The translations under genes were made by a program, and so were the position numbers. 64,000 nucleotides of DNA, from positions 682,001 to 746,000 of the forward strand of contig OZ252212.1 in NCBI GenBank assembly GCA_965248955.1. Direction: 5' to 3'. Positions 32,568 through 41,130 of this stretch are shown piece by piece. The notes under the pieces are model-generated. The model saw nothing but the letters and a program-made list of their open reading frames with translations. It did no database searches and had not been told where the DNA came from. The DNA is from DAOUJH01 sp965248955 (lineage in GTDB: Bacteria; Chloroflexota; Dehalococcoidia; Lucifugimonadales; QGNO01). The first letter of the stretch is position 1. Every line of letters begins with the position of its first letter.

Positions 32568-33266
32568 ATGTACGAAGAGCAGCGAAGGATAGCAAGAGCT
32601 GTGGACCTGACAAGGGTGATACGATCGCCCAGGCAGCGGCTTGCCACGTTTGGCGTAACCGACCTCAGATACTACGTGGTGACGGAGCCGGCCTACCATG
32701 AGATCAACAATGGCGAAGATGAAGCGGTGGTCAGAGACGGACGGGTCATGGCTCAGAAGCCCGATATTGTGACGCCGGGCTATATGCTGAACCTGGAAGG
32801 ATTCAGCGAAGAGGTGCGGGAGTACATGCGGCGCCAGGCAGAGCAGTTCGGCGTCAACAGTCCGGGCATACTGTACAAGTACCGCAACGAGCCGGGGGGA
32901 CTGGAGATTGTAAACGGCCATGTTCGGGCGGTAGCAGAGCGGATAGGCAGAGATCTTGACGAGAAGGGCGTGGGAACGGCGGTTGTCCTCAGCGGCCTGG
33001 ACGAGCTGTGGGACGTGTCCCTGTTCAAGTTCATCTATGACTACACGGCGCAGTCGTCGGAGTCCAATGCCAGAGAGATGGAAGCGATGGGACTGCTGGA
33101 CCCAGTGCCGCCGATGGACGTGCCCAGGGGCGCGATACAAAGGGTAGAGGAGCTGTTCCAGCAGGTAAAGCAGGGGCAGGACCCCAGCCTGCTGCACAAG
33201 GAACTAGTGAGATGGGGGCTGTTTGAGCACTACGAGGCGCGGTTCCTGGGTTTGTTCAGAAAGTAG
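32568..33266 (+). CDS. Protein of unknown function (232 residues)
   Basis: A soluble mixed alpha/beta protein of unrecognised family. It begins with a conserved-looking helix (QRRIARAVDLTRVIRSPRQR) and has a middle region that turns acidic, FSEEVREYMRRQAEQFGVNS. No membrane segment or catalytic motif is evident. It is followed, 9 bases later, by another unknown gene on the same strand, so the two probably form one unit. Confidence 0.6.
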   Translation: MYEEQRRIARAVDLTRVIRSPRQRLATFGVTDLRYYVVTEPAYHEINNGEDEAVVRDGRVMAQKPDIVTPGYMLNLEGFSEEVREYMRRQAEQFGVNSPGILYKYRNEPGGLEIVNGHVRAVAERIGRDLDEKGVGTAVVLSGLDELWDVSLFKFIYDYTAQSSESNAREMEAMGLLDPVPPMDVPRGAIQRVEELFQQVKQGQDPSLLHKELVRWGLFEHYEARFLGLFRK

Positions 33267-33275
33267 GAGTCCCAA

Positions 33276-34133
33276 TTGCGTCTGAGATGGATCCAGAGGC
33301 TGCGCTCGGTATTGGGCAGGGGCCGAGCCGGCATGTCCAGTATGGCGACGCTCTCCACCGGAGGGGGCATACCCATCCGCCAGACCAAGCTGGCGCCTGA
33401 CGGCCTGGCGTTCTCAGAGGACGTGTCGGGCGCCAGGTGGGTGGAGGAGAGCCTGTCCGACTTCGGGACGCTGCGCGCCCTGCTGCTGCGAGCCCTGCTG
33501 CCCGGCGGCTTTCCGGCATACGCCCGCCTGTTTCATCCGGCCTACCTGGACGGCGATGAGGAGCACCCGGTGCGATGGTCTACGGTGGCCTCGTGGACGG
33601 GACGGACTGTCCATCCTCTGATGCAGTTCAGGCGAATCGCAAATCTGAGTGAAGACCCTCGCGACATGTACAAGGGCCCGCCGTGGGGTTCCCATCCCCA
33701 GGTGGGGTCCATCCCGGAAAGGGAGTGCCGTACACTGGTCGAGGCGCTCAGGGGCTTCACCTCAACCCCCGGCAGCTGCTACTTCTGCCTTTGGGAAGGG
33801 TACGGCAACATAGACACCCGCCTATACAAGGCCAGTTCCCGGGTGAGAGCTCCAGGGCGCGATTACCTGCTGTTCCGCGGCCCCATCGATTCCATAATGG
33901 CTTTCCTTGCCGGAGACGGGCCTTTCTGGAGGGAGTCGCCGAACATCTGGTGGCCTGAAGACCGAGCGTGGTGCGTGGCAACGGACATCGACCTGTACGA
34001 CACCTACGTTGGCGGGAGCCAGGAGTGCATCGAGGCGGTGCTGAGCAACCCGGAACTGGAGGCGCTCCCCACGACTCTGGACGCTCCGCTGGGCCTATAT
34101 GGAGACACCATCAACGCGCCGGAGGAGCGGTAG
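33276..34133 (+). CDS. Protein of unknown function (285 residues)
   Basis: TTG 33276 follows AGGAG by six bases, making this the likely start. The body has LLLRALLPGGFPAYARLFHP, a segment seen in uncharacterised actinobacterial and chloroflexotal proteins. It also has several Trp-rich stretches (ESPNIWWPEDRAWCV) and FCLWEGYGNI. No membrane segment. Two Cys are present (CYFC). Function unknown; the tight link to the gene before it suggests they act together. Confidence 0.6.
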   Translation: MRLRWIQRLRSVLGRGRAGMSSMATLSTGGGIPIRQTKLAPDGLAFSEDVSGARWVEESLSDFGTLRALLLRALLPGGFPAYARLFHPAYLDGDEEHPVRWSTVASWTGRTVHPLMQFRRIANLSEDPRDMYKGPPWGSHPQVGSIPERECRTLVEALRGFTSTPGSCYFCLWEGYGNIDTRLYKASSRVRAPGRDYLLFRGPIDSIMAFLAGDGPFWRESPNIWWPEDRAWCVATDIDLYDTYVGGSQECIEAVLSNPELEALPTTLDAPLGLYGDTINAPEER

Positions 34134-34559
34134 ACGGCAGCTCCAAACGGTTGCGCCTCACACCCCCTTTTTCGATTTGCCCGCTCATGGGGCGAGGAAT
34201 TGTTTCAGACGTTATGTCAATTCCAAAGCTAAAAACGAACCAACTTTTATGGAAATATGGGAAACAAATCCGAATATCGCAGAAGTGTGTGCGGTTTTCG
34301 TAACCGATTGGGGCATGCTTGCCGGAGGGGTGATGGGATTTGGTTGACGTGATCATGGAGGAATGTTAGTGGTGATGAGGGTTGATTGGGAAGTAGGTGG
34401 TGTCGGTATGGGGTCACCCGGAGCGGGGATGGTCGGTAGACGGCGGGAGGTGATTGATGCCGCTGATTACATAGAGTTGCCTGAGTACATGTAGTAATAT
34501 TCTTGGCGGAGCATCAATTTGACTGGAGAGAATGATCACTCAGCAGGTAGTTAGAAAGC
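34134..34559. repeat. 426-base gap with inverse copy of repeat E
   Basis: Bases 34193-34277, read on the minus strand, repeat the family E element found at 21193-21280 (cores CGTTTTTAGC, TTGACATAACGT, GAAACAATTCC). Nothing else is clear in the gap. Its right part leads into the PLD-ATPase gene; a TAATAT at 34494 could be a -10 box but has no well-spaced -35. Confidence 0.7.
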
Positions 34560-36575
34560 ATGGATCAGCTATTCGGACAATCTAACGGAGCGCACGAGAG
34601 CCAGTCTGCTCTCAGGTTGGACGACGGCACCGGGCTGCGTGTGGTCAACGCCCGCTTTGTAAGCGAGCAGCCGTTTGACTGGAGCCTGTTTACCGGCTAC
34701 GACCAACTTCGGGTACTGACCTACTCTTCCAGTGTCAACGCCATAGTAAGGATGCTGGACCAGTTCGCCCTCAACTCCTTTGAGTGCGTGTTCGGATACG
34801 AGGGAACACTGCGGGAGATCAAGAGCATCCTGGCCTTTCAGAAGGTGGTGGTTGGGGACACCCGCGCCGCTATCATGGGGTTGAAGGATGAACGGCACCT
34901 TCACATTCTGGAAAGAGTCCACGCCGGGCAGGCCCGTTTTCGCGTCCTTAGGAAGGCCATAGCCCACGCTAAGCTCTACCTGCTGTCGAGTGAGGACGGG
35001 CGCAATCGCGTGATCGTCGGCTCCGCCAACCTGTCGGAGCAAGCCTTCTCCGGCAGACAGCCGGAGACCCTGGTTGTCTTCGACGAGGATGAAGCGGCCT
35101 GGAGCCACTACAACCGTATGTACGATATCATCCGGGACTCGGCCTCGGACGAAATCCCCCTACCGGAGGAACTCATAACCAACGCCGAAATCGAGGTCTC
35201 CGATACGCCCGTTATATCCAATACACCTGGCACAGTGATTATCGAAGCGCCTACAGCCGAAGAATCGCAGGTATCGGCGCCGGTTCAGATAGAACGCATC
35301 GAAAAGGTGGCCGCCGTGCTGGGACCAAGGTTATCTGCGGCAGCCCCGCCCATTCGCAACGGCAAGCAGACCATCACGCCAGAGATCAAGCGGGAGATTA
35401 GCCGCATACGCCTTGTAAAATCCGCGGAGGAGGCGGACAACCGCTACCTTTCCATAGACAGGACAAACCGCACGGCCCTGTTGTCCGGCGAGCCGTTTCC
35501 CCTGGAATGGGATGACGCTTCCGTCAAAAGGGACTCTCACCTGTTGCTTGAGTACTTCAAGAACTACGAAGGCGCTTTTGAGGGCAACGTAGCAGGCTTG
35601 CAGCGCGACTACTTCATCCTGATGTCCTGGCTGTACTTCTCGCCATTCATTTGCGACCTACGCTCGCTGGCTTTGTTGCAGGACAGCGATGTGATTCGTT
35701 ATCCATCCTTTGCCATAGTCTTTGGCAAGTCCAACTGCGGTAAGACCAGCCTGGTGGACACACTGATGACCTCCATGTTTGGCCTTGCCCACACAGTCGA
35801 AAAGGGGAGCTTCACCAAGGCACAACTGCGCGGGTTGCAGCAGGGGTACAAGCGCTTTCCTGTGGTGTTTGACGACATCGGTCGCCGGGCCTTCAACAGC
35901 CATGGCCGAGACATGATCAAGGATGAACTACAGCCCGGCGTTCCTGAGCACCCCGGCTTTATCCTGTCCATGAACGCTGAGCCTCAGTCATTCCCCGACG
36001 AGGTGGTCAAGCGCAGCCTGATGATATACACAACCACCGCCTTGCCGGCCCACGACGAAAGCCTGCGCCAACGGCTGCAAGGCCGGATACAGGAGATGCG
36101 CCGGAGCCTGACCGGCCATCTGTATCGTCGTTATCTGACCGAGATCTTGGACCATCTGGACAACGAACGCCTTCCCGAGGACTGGCTGGCCCTTTCTTCG
36201 GGTGTGCTGAGCGGTATCCTGTCACAGGCTGGTGACGAGCCTACGCCAGACTGGTGCCACAACATCACTTGGCTGGACTACGCCGAGAAGCGGTACGACC
36301 GTGTCAAAGCCCGCCTTGTTAACCTGCTCCGACCCGCGGCCTATGCCAAGAGCGAAGGCTCTGTGACCAACGGATGGACTATCGACGGAAACAGAGTTAT
36401 CGTCTGGCAATCTAGAGACGCCTTCGGCAGAAGTGACTTTTCATGGGAAGACGTGCCTTCAACCCTGATCGACCAGGACGCCAGCGGCGCTGGCAGAACG
36501 GTGCTACACCGTCCCAACCTGGAGACTTTCCTGCGGCAGCGCCTGCCCAGGCCGCGTCGGTGGTGGCCGTGGTAG
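34560..36575 (+). CDS. Phospholipase-D-like domain fused to an SF3-type ATPase
   Basis: A 671-residue two-part protein. The N-terminal PLD-like domain has HAKLYLL (H136, K138) and GSANLSEQAF (G154 to F163), the HKD-type motif of DNA nucleases, phospholipases and tRNA endonucleases. A linker of about 200 residues follows. The C-terminal ATPase shows Walker A GKSNCGKTS (389-397), Walker B VVFDD (435-439), an SF3-like motif C ending in Asn (FILSMN, N472) and a downstream KRS arginine (R485). Superfamily 3 helicases and phage D5-type primase-helicases have this motif order. There is one HKD motif, so the protein would act as a dimer or hexamer. It is not adjacent to known defence genes. A nuclease-helicase of a mobile or defence system is an inference. 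Confidence 0.65.
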   Translation: MDQLFGQSNGAHESQSALRLDDGTGLRVVNARFVSEQPFDWSLFTGYDQLRVLTYSSSVNAIVRMLDQFALNSFECVFGYEGTLREIKSILAFQKVVVGDTRAAIMGLKDERHLHILERVHAGQARFRVLRKAIAHAKLYLLSSEDGRNRVIVGSANLSEQAFSGRQPETLVVFDEDEAAWSHYNRMYDIIRDSASDEIPLPEELITNAEIEVSDTPVISNTPGTVIIEAPTAEESQVSAPVQIERIEKVAAVLGPRLSAAAPPIRNGKQTITPEIKREISRIRLVKSAEEADNRYLSIDRTNRTALLSGEPFPLEWDDASVKRDSHLLLEYFKNYEGAFEGNVAGLQRDYFILMSWLYFSPFICDLRSLALLQDSDVIRYPSFAIVFGKSNCGKTSLVDTLMTSMFGLAHTVEKGSFTKAQLRGLQQGYKRFPVVFDDIGRRAFNSHGRDMIKDELQPGVPEHPGFILSMNAEPQSFPDEVVKRSLMIYTTTALPAHDESLRQRLQGRIQEMRRSLTGHLYRRYLTEILDHLDNERLPEDWLALSSGVLSGILSQAGDEPTPDWCHNITWLDYAEKRYDRVKARLVNLLRPAAYAKSEGSVTNGWTIDGNRVIVWQSRDAFGRSDFSWEDVPSTLIDQDASGAGRTVLHRPNLETFLRQRLPRPRRWWPW

Positions 36576-36621
36576 CAACACAAAGGTCTTGTCCGATATG
36601 TACTAACCCTATACGCTTTCC

Positions 36622-36650
36622 TTGACACCTACAGGTGCTGTTGCTAGCAT
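36622..36650 (+). promoter_or_regulatory. Promoter of the thrC-like operon
   Basis: TTGACA (36622-36627) is 17 bases from TAGCAT (36645-36650), about 90 bases ahead of the gene. The -35 is a perfect consensus. Confidence 0.6.
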
Positions 36651-36685
36651 TGTTAGGCGTAGTTTACGCAGCAAATCAGGAGGTA

Positions 36686-36721
36686 CAAGCAGTCGCTCTT
36701 GTAGAGCGGCTTGCTTTGTTT
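36686..36721 (+). other. Hairpin in the thrC leader, possible attenuator
   Basis: CGCTCT (36694-36699) pairs with AGAGCG (36703-36708) and the stem extends outward with one bulge, followed by TTTGTTT. It lies between the promoter and the coding start. It could be a weak terminator; no leader peptide or alternative fold was found. Confidence 0.35.
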
Positions 36722-36741
36722 AGGAACAGGAGAACCTGAAA

Positions 36742-37974
36742 TTGGCCCATGTATCCGCTCTACGCTGCCGCTCCTGCAGCCGGGAGTACCCCGTAGAGCC
36801 GTTGAACGTCTGCGACTACTGCTTCGGCCCGCTTGAAGTCGTCTATGACTATGACGCCATCGCCAGGGTGATAAGCAGGGAGCGCATAGCTTCCGGTCCT
36901 GTCTCCATGCTCCGCTACCACGACCTTCTCCCAATTGACATAGAGGACGCGGTTGAAATAGAAGCCGGGTTCACCCCCTTGGTCAAATGCAACAATCTGG
37001 GCAGATTGCTGGGTTTGGAAAACCTCTACGTGAAGAACGACTCGGTGAACCCCACGTTCTCGTTCAAGGACAGGGTGGTCACCATAGCGGCAACCAAAGC
37101 CCGCGAGTTCGGCTTCGATATCCTGGCCTGCGCCTCCACAGGCAACCTTGCTTGCAGCGTCGCTGCGCATGCGGCGCGGGCAGGGATGAAGGCGTTCGTT
37201 TTCATTCCCGCCAACCTGGAGCGGGGCAAGGTGGTGGGCGCCGCCATCTACAACCCCACCCTCATTGCAGTGGACGGCTCCTACGACGAGGTCAACCGCC
37301 TCTGCTCTGAAATAGGCGACAACTATCCCTGGGCGTTCGTCAACATCAACATCCGCCCCTTCTACGCCGAGGGCAGCAAGACCCTGGCTTATGAAGTCGC
37401 CGAGCAGCTCTGCTGGCGCGCCCCCGACCACGCGGTGGTGCCCGCCGCCTCCGGTTCCATGTTCACCAAGATATGGAAGGGGCTCAAGGAGCTGTCGGAT
37501 CTTGGTCTAATAGGCAAAGTGAATACAAGGATGCACGTGGCCCAGCCAGAGGGGTGCTCTCCAATCATAGAGGCTTACGACAACAACACCCGGCAGGTCA
37601 AACCGGTGCGGGCCAACACCATCGCCAAGTCGCTGGCCATAGGCAACCCCACAGACGGCGTATTCGCGCTGGATACAATCAAGGCTTCGGAAGGCTCGGC
37701 GGTAACGGCAATGGAGGACGAGATCGCCGACGGCATCAAGCTCCTCGCCGAAACGGAAGGTATCTTCACCGAGACCGCCGGCGGTGTAGTTATATCGGGG
37801 CTGAAGCGCCTAGTGGAGCAAGGCAGGATCAAGCCCGACGAGGTCACGGTGGCCTATATCACGGGAAACGGGCTCAAGACAATTGAAGCGGTGGAGGACG
37901 TGGTCAGACCGGTCCTTACAAAGCCCAATCTGGAAGCCTTCGAAGAGGCTCTTCATGCTAGCCCGGCATATTAG
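36742..37974 (+). CDS. thrC: Threonine synthase-like PLP enzyme with N-terminal zinc ribbon
   Basis: A 410-residue fold-type II PLP protein. Residues 9-27 form a zinc ribbon (C9, C12, C24, C27). The PLP lysine is in NPTFSFKDRVV (K109); canonical ThrC has PTGSFKDRG, so this is a variant. CASTGNLACSVAAHAARAG is the phosphate-binding region, and FTETAGGVVISGLKRL is a C-terminal anchor. ThrC turns O-phosphohomoserine into threonine. TTG 36742 is the start, eight bases after AGGAGA. It is directly followed by a NIL gene and a sulfur-carrier-like gene on the same strand, so it may use a protein thiocarboxylate to make homocysteine instead, or as well. Confidence 0.8.
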   Translation: MAHVSALRCRSCSREYPVEPLNVCDYCFGPLEVVYDYDAIARVISRERIASGPVSMLRYHDLLPIDIEDAVEIEAGFTPLVKCNNLGRLLGLENLYVKNDSVNPTFSFKDRVVTIAATKAREFGFDILACASTGNLACSVAAHAARAGMKAFVFIPANLERGKVVGAAIYNPTLIAVDGSYDEVNRLCSEIGDNYPWAFVNINIRPFYAEGSKTLAYEVAEQLCWRAPDHAVVPAASGSMFTKIWKGLKELSDLGLIGKVNTRMHVAQPEGCSPIIEAYDNNTRQVKPVRANTIAKSLAIGNPTDGVFALDTIKASEGSAVTAMEDEIADGIKLLAETEGIFTETAGGVVISGLKRLVEQGRIKPDEVTVAYITGNGLKTIEAVEDVVRPVLTKPNLEAFEEALHASPAY

Positions 37975-37988
37975 CAGGAGGCTTTCTA

Positions 37989-38231
37989 ATGGCCAATAAG
38001 CGCGTCAAGTTTACATTCCCCCCAGTACTGATTACCGAACCGGTCATTCACAACCTGGGACAGGAGTTCCACGTTGTGACCAACATCCGCCGAGCGGACG
38101 TGCGCGAGGAGATGGGTTGGGTGGTGCTGGAGCTCATCGGCGATGAAGAAGAGATAGAGCGGAGCCTGGAGTGGGTCACCGGACTGGGAGTGCGTGTTGA
38201 CCCGGTGGGTGGAGATGTAATAGAAGGATGA
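37989..38231 (+). CDS. NIL-domain protein
   Basis: An 80-residue stand-alone NIL domain (the regulatory or ligand-binding module found at the end of MetN and in archaeal ferredoxin fusions linked to homocysteine synthesis). The key phrase is ITEPVIHNLGQEFHVVTNIRRADV, broken as ITEPVIHNL and TNIRRADV, then VVLELIGDEEEIERSLEWVT. A good AGGAGG precedes its ATG. Being next to a ThrC-like enzyme and a sulfur carrier, it probably binds or responds to a sulfur amino acid or partner protein. Confidence 0.8.
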   Translation: MANKRVKFTFPPVLITEPVIHNLGQEFHVVTNIRRADVREEMGWVVLELIGDEEEIERSLEWVTGLGVRVDPVGGDVIEG

Positions 38232-38297
38232 ACTTCATCTTCACCTGCCGTACAATAGTTGGAGTCCAACGCTGCAATACCTAGGAGGGACTAGCGG

Positions 38298-38579
38298 ATG
38301 AGCGTCACTGTGCGAATACCAGGGCCACTGCGCCGCGTGACTAATGGCGAATCACAGGTAGCCGTGGAGGCCTCAAGCGTAGGCGAATCGATCGACTCAC
38401 TGGATGCCAAGCACCCAGGCATCAAAGAGCGCATTTGCGATGAGTCGGGTGACCTCCGCTATTTCGTCAACGTCTACCTCAACGGTGAAGACGTCCGATT
38501 CCTGGACGGTCTGAAAACAGAGATGAATTCGGGAGATGAGTTGAGCATCGTCCCGGCAGTCGCCGGCGGCTCTTTCTAG
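38298..38579 (+). CDS. MoaD/ThiS-like sulfur carrier ending in Gly-Gly-Ser-Phe
   Basis: A 93-residue beta-grasp protein: VRIPGPLRRVTNGESQVAVE, then a middle with a small helix and VNVYLNGEDVRFLDGL, and a tail LSIVPAVAGGSF. The diglycine that carries the thiocarboxylate is at residues 90-91 but is followed by Ser-Phe. Such extra residues have to be cut off by a JAMM-type protease, as in the QbsE (GGCF) and Wolinella HcyS systems. AGGAGGG lies upstream. It overlaps the tgt gene on the other strand by four bases, tail to tail. Confidence 0.8.
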   Translation: MSVTVRIPGPLRRVTNGESQVAVEASSVGESIDSLDAKHPGIKERICDESGDLRYFVNVYLNGEDVRFLDGLKTEMNSGDELSIVPAVAGGSF

Positions 38580-39739
38580 CCTCCCCTACTCCGCGAAGCC
38601 AACCATCTCCGGCTCTGCTCCAAACGAGTCGCCTCGTCCGCGGGCCGGTAGTCGTCCAGGAACTCCCTGGCAAAAAGATCAAAGCTGCCCCCGGCTATGG
38701 CCGCACGCATATCGGCCATAAGCCTCATCACAAACCTCAAGTTGTGAATCGTAGCCAATCGCAGGCCCAGGAGCTCTTTCGCCTTGAACAGATGGTTGAG
38801 ATAACCCGCGGTGAAATGAGTACAGGTGTAGCAGTCACATCCATCCTCCACGGGGCTTCTGATGCCCTGGAACACGGGAGATTGTATATCCAGCCTTCCC
38901 CACCTGGTGAAGAGCGCCCCGTTACGCGCCACCCTTGTCGGCAGGGCGCAATCGAACATGTCCACACCCCTGGCTACGCAATGCACCAGGTCCTCCGGCG
39001 AACCCACACCCATGAGATAGCGCGGCTTGTCCTCCGGCAGCAGCCCAGCAGTATGCTCCACGAGCGGGTACATGATCGACTTGGGCTCGCCCACGCTCAG
39101 GCCACCGATGGCATATCCCGAAAAATCCAGTCCTTTTAGGTAAGAGGCCGACTCCTCTCTCAGATCCTCGAACATCCCGCCCTGCACAATTCCAAAGAGC
39201 GCCTGGTCATCCCTGGAATGCGCCTCACGGCATATCTCCGCCCAGCGGTGGGTACGCTCCATGGCATCCTGCACCGCATCCTTGTCATTGGTATAGGCCA
39301 AACACTGGTCCAAGCTCATGATTATGTCCGCCCCCAGGCATTCTTGATAGTCGATGACCTGCCTGGGGGTGAACAGGTGACGTGAGCCGTCAATATGTGA
39401 TCGGAACTCAATTCCGTCGTCGGTGATCTTGGCGCGGCCGCTCAGGCTGTAAGCTTGGAACCCGCCGCTATCCGTAAGCGTAGGGCCGTTCCAGCCCATG
39501 AACTGGCTCAACCCTCCCAGGTCGCGCACGGTTTCAATGCCGTGCAGATACAGGTGGTAGGTATTGCCCAAGAGTAGAGCGGCATCCAGGCAATGCAGCT
39601 CCTGGGGGGTCACCGTTTTAACCGAGCCTTGAGTGGCAACCGGCATGAACACCGGGGTCGGCACGGGGCCGTGCGGCGTGTGCAAAACTCCGGCGCGAGC
39701 GGCGCCGTCAACCGAATGAAGCTCAAAGTTGGCAGTCAT
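38576..39739 (-). CDS. tgt: tRNA-guanine transglycosylase (queuine/preQ1)
   Basis: A 387-residue (beta/alpha)8 enzyme that swaps G34 for preQ1 in tRNAs with GUN anticodons. Catalytic Asp is in LTDSGGFQAYSL; substrate loop GGLSVGEP follows; the second Asp is in the region DMFDCALPTRVARNGALFT. The zinc site is CDCYTCTHFTAGYLNHLF, with the last His in the following helix. Length matches the family. It is convergent with the MoaD-like gene and 45 bases from the MFS gene upstream. Confidence 0.95.
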   Translation of the reverse strand: MTANFELHSVDGAARAGVLHTPHGPVPTPVFMPVATQGSVKTVTPQELHCLDAALLLGNTYHLYLHGIETVRDLGGLSQFMGWNGPTLTDSGGFQAYSLSGRAKITDDGIEFRSHIDGSRHLFTPRQVIDYQECLGADIIMSLDQCLAYTNDKDAVQDAMERTHRWAEICREAHSRDDQALFGIVQGGMFEDLREESASYLKGLDFSGYAIGGLSVGEPKSIMYPLVEHTAGLLPEDKPRYLMGVGSPEDLVHCVARGVDMFDCALPTRVARNGALFTRWGRLDIQSPVFQGIRSPVEDGCDCYTCTHFTAGYLNHLFKAKELLGLRLATIHNLRFVMRLMADMRAAIAGGSFDLFAREFLDDYRPADEATRLEQSRRWLASRSRGG

Positions 39740-39784
39740 TGTGGAATGGTAGGAAAAGCATACAAGTAAAGCAAGGGCAGAGGA

Positions 39785-41119
39785 CTATCTAAAGCTTCTC
39801 AACGAAGAGAAGACGGCAAAGAAGATCAGAGTAACCACTCCGTAGGCTATGCCGCTTAACAGCACGGTATCGGCCACTCCACTGGCTATGCTACCGCCCA
39901 GCTGCACGAAACCAAGGTCCAGGCCTCCGGGGCGCTTCAACACCTCCGCAATGCCTCCCAACAGAAGAACGCCTATCCAGCTCATCCCTTGGATGGTGGT
40001 CTGGAAACTCATCACCCGGCCGCGCAGGTCGTCCGGGGCTAGCACCTGCATGGCCACTATGCGCATGGCGCGGAACATCACCTGGGCCAGTCCCATGCCG
40101 AAGACCAGTACCATTGTTAGAATAAATACGTCTGACCTGGAAAAAGCTATGAGTAGACCCGTATTGAGTACGGCCACGGCCAGCAACAGATAGCCCCTAT
40201 GCCCAAAATTGGAAAGAGATACAACAGTCAGCGCGCCAATGGCGCCGCCCACTGTAGAAACGGTCATTAGATACCCCAGCCCGGAAGCGCCCTCTCCCAG
40301 CATTGCATCGGCAAAAATGGGCAGCATGAACCCGGCGGCGCCTCCAATCACGGAGAAGGTCACGCCTATGCTGATCAAGCCAAAGAGCACCTTGTCATTC
40401 CAGACGTACTTGAAGCCCTCCGCAAAGGAGCCTCTTTCACCGGACCCTCGCTGTCTGGCGCGCTGCTCCTGGGGGTCCCAGTCCAGCAGAAACACCGTTA
40501 CGGCGGTGAACAGTTGCATTGCCGCCGTTGATGCGAAGAGGATCCCTTCCCATCCCGCACCTATAACGCCTACCAGTATAGCGCCCAACGCCGGGCCGGC
40601 TATCCTGGGCCAGGTGTCGGCCACATTGTCCCATGCTGCGGCGTTGGAGAGGCGCGGTTTGTCCACGATGCTTCCCAAAAGCGCCTGATGACCCGGCCGT
40701 CCAATCGACTGAATCACGCCGCTAAGAACGGATGAAATCAGGAAGTGCCACCACTGGATCAGGCCCACAATTATCAAAACGGCCACGGCGGCCCAGAGCA
40801 CTACAAGGAGCGACTCCGTGACTTTGACCAGGAAACGGCGGTCTATCCTGTCCGCTAGGAAGCCACCGAGAAACGGCATGAAGAGCATGGGCCATGCCAG
40901 AGAGGAGGTAACAAAGCCCAACAGGAAGGGAGAGTCCGTTATCTCCCAGACCATCCAGGCACGGAGGAAAACACGCATCTGCCGGGCCATGTTGGAGCTG
41001 GCGCGGCCGGCCCATAGGATGCGAAAGTTGGCTACTTCAAAAGCGACCACAGAGCCGCGGATACGGCCAACAGGTCTTGCTTCTACTTCAGCCGGTAAAT
41101 CTGAAGAGGAGTCCGCCAC
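39785..41119 (-). CDS. MFS transporter (MFS_3/EntS-like)
   Basis: A 444-residue protein with about twelve membrane segments. FLGGFLADRIDRRFLV after segment two is the loop 2-3 motif. The SIGRPGHQALLGSIV segment and the even GMGLAQVMFRAMRIVAMQVL resemble the enterobactin exporter group. It starts 11 bases after the AcdA-like gene, so it is in the same operon. Substrate unknown; export of a small acid or product of the synthetase is a guess. Confidence 0.8.
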   Translation of the reverse strand: MADSSSDLPAEVEARPVGRIRGSVVAFEVANFRILWAGRASSNMARQMRVFLRAWMVWEITDSPFLLGFVTSSLAWPMLFMPFLGGFLADRIDRRFLVKVTESLLVVLWAAVAVLIIVGLIQWWHFLISSVLSGVIQSIGRPGHQALLGSIVDKPRLSNAAAWDNVADTWPRIAGPALGAILVGVIGAGWEGILFASTAAMQLFTAVTVFLLDWDPQEQRARQRGSGERGSFAEGFKYVWNDKVLFGLISIGVTFSVIGGAAGFMLPIFADAMLGEGASGLGYLMTVSTVGGAIGALTVVSLSNFGHRGYLLLAVAVLNTGLLIAFSRSDVFILTMVLVFGMGLAQVMFRAMRIVAMQVLAPDDLRGRVMSFQTTIQGMSWIGVLLLGGIAEVLKRPGGLDLGFVQLGGSIASGVADTVLLSGIAYGVVTLIFFAVFSSLRSFR

Positions 41120-41130
41120 TGTACCTTCTG

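Noticed and set aside
21193..34277. Composite transposon bounded by repeat E
   Set aside because: No transposase or insertion-sequence ends are present, and the enclosed genes are mainly core translation and cofactor genes.
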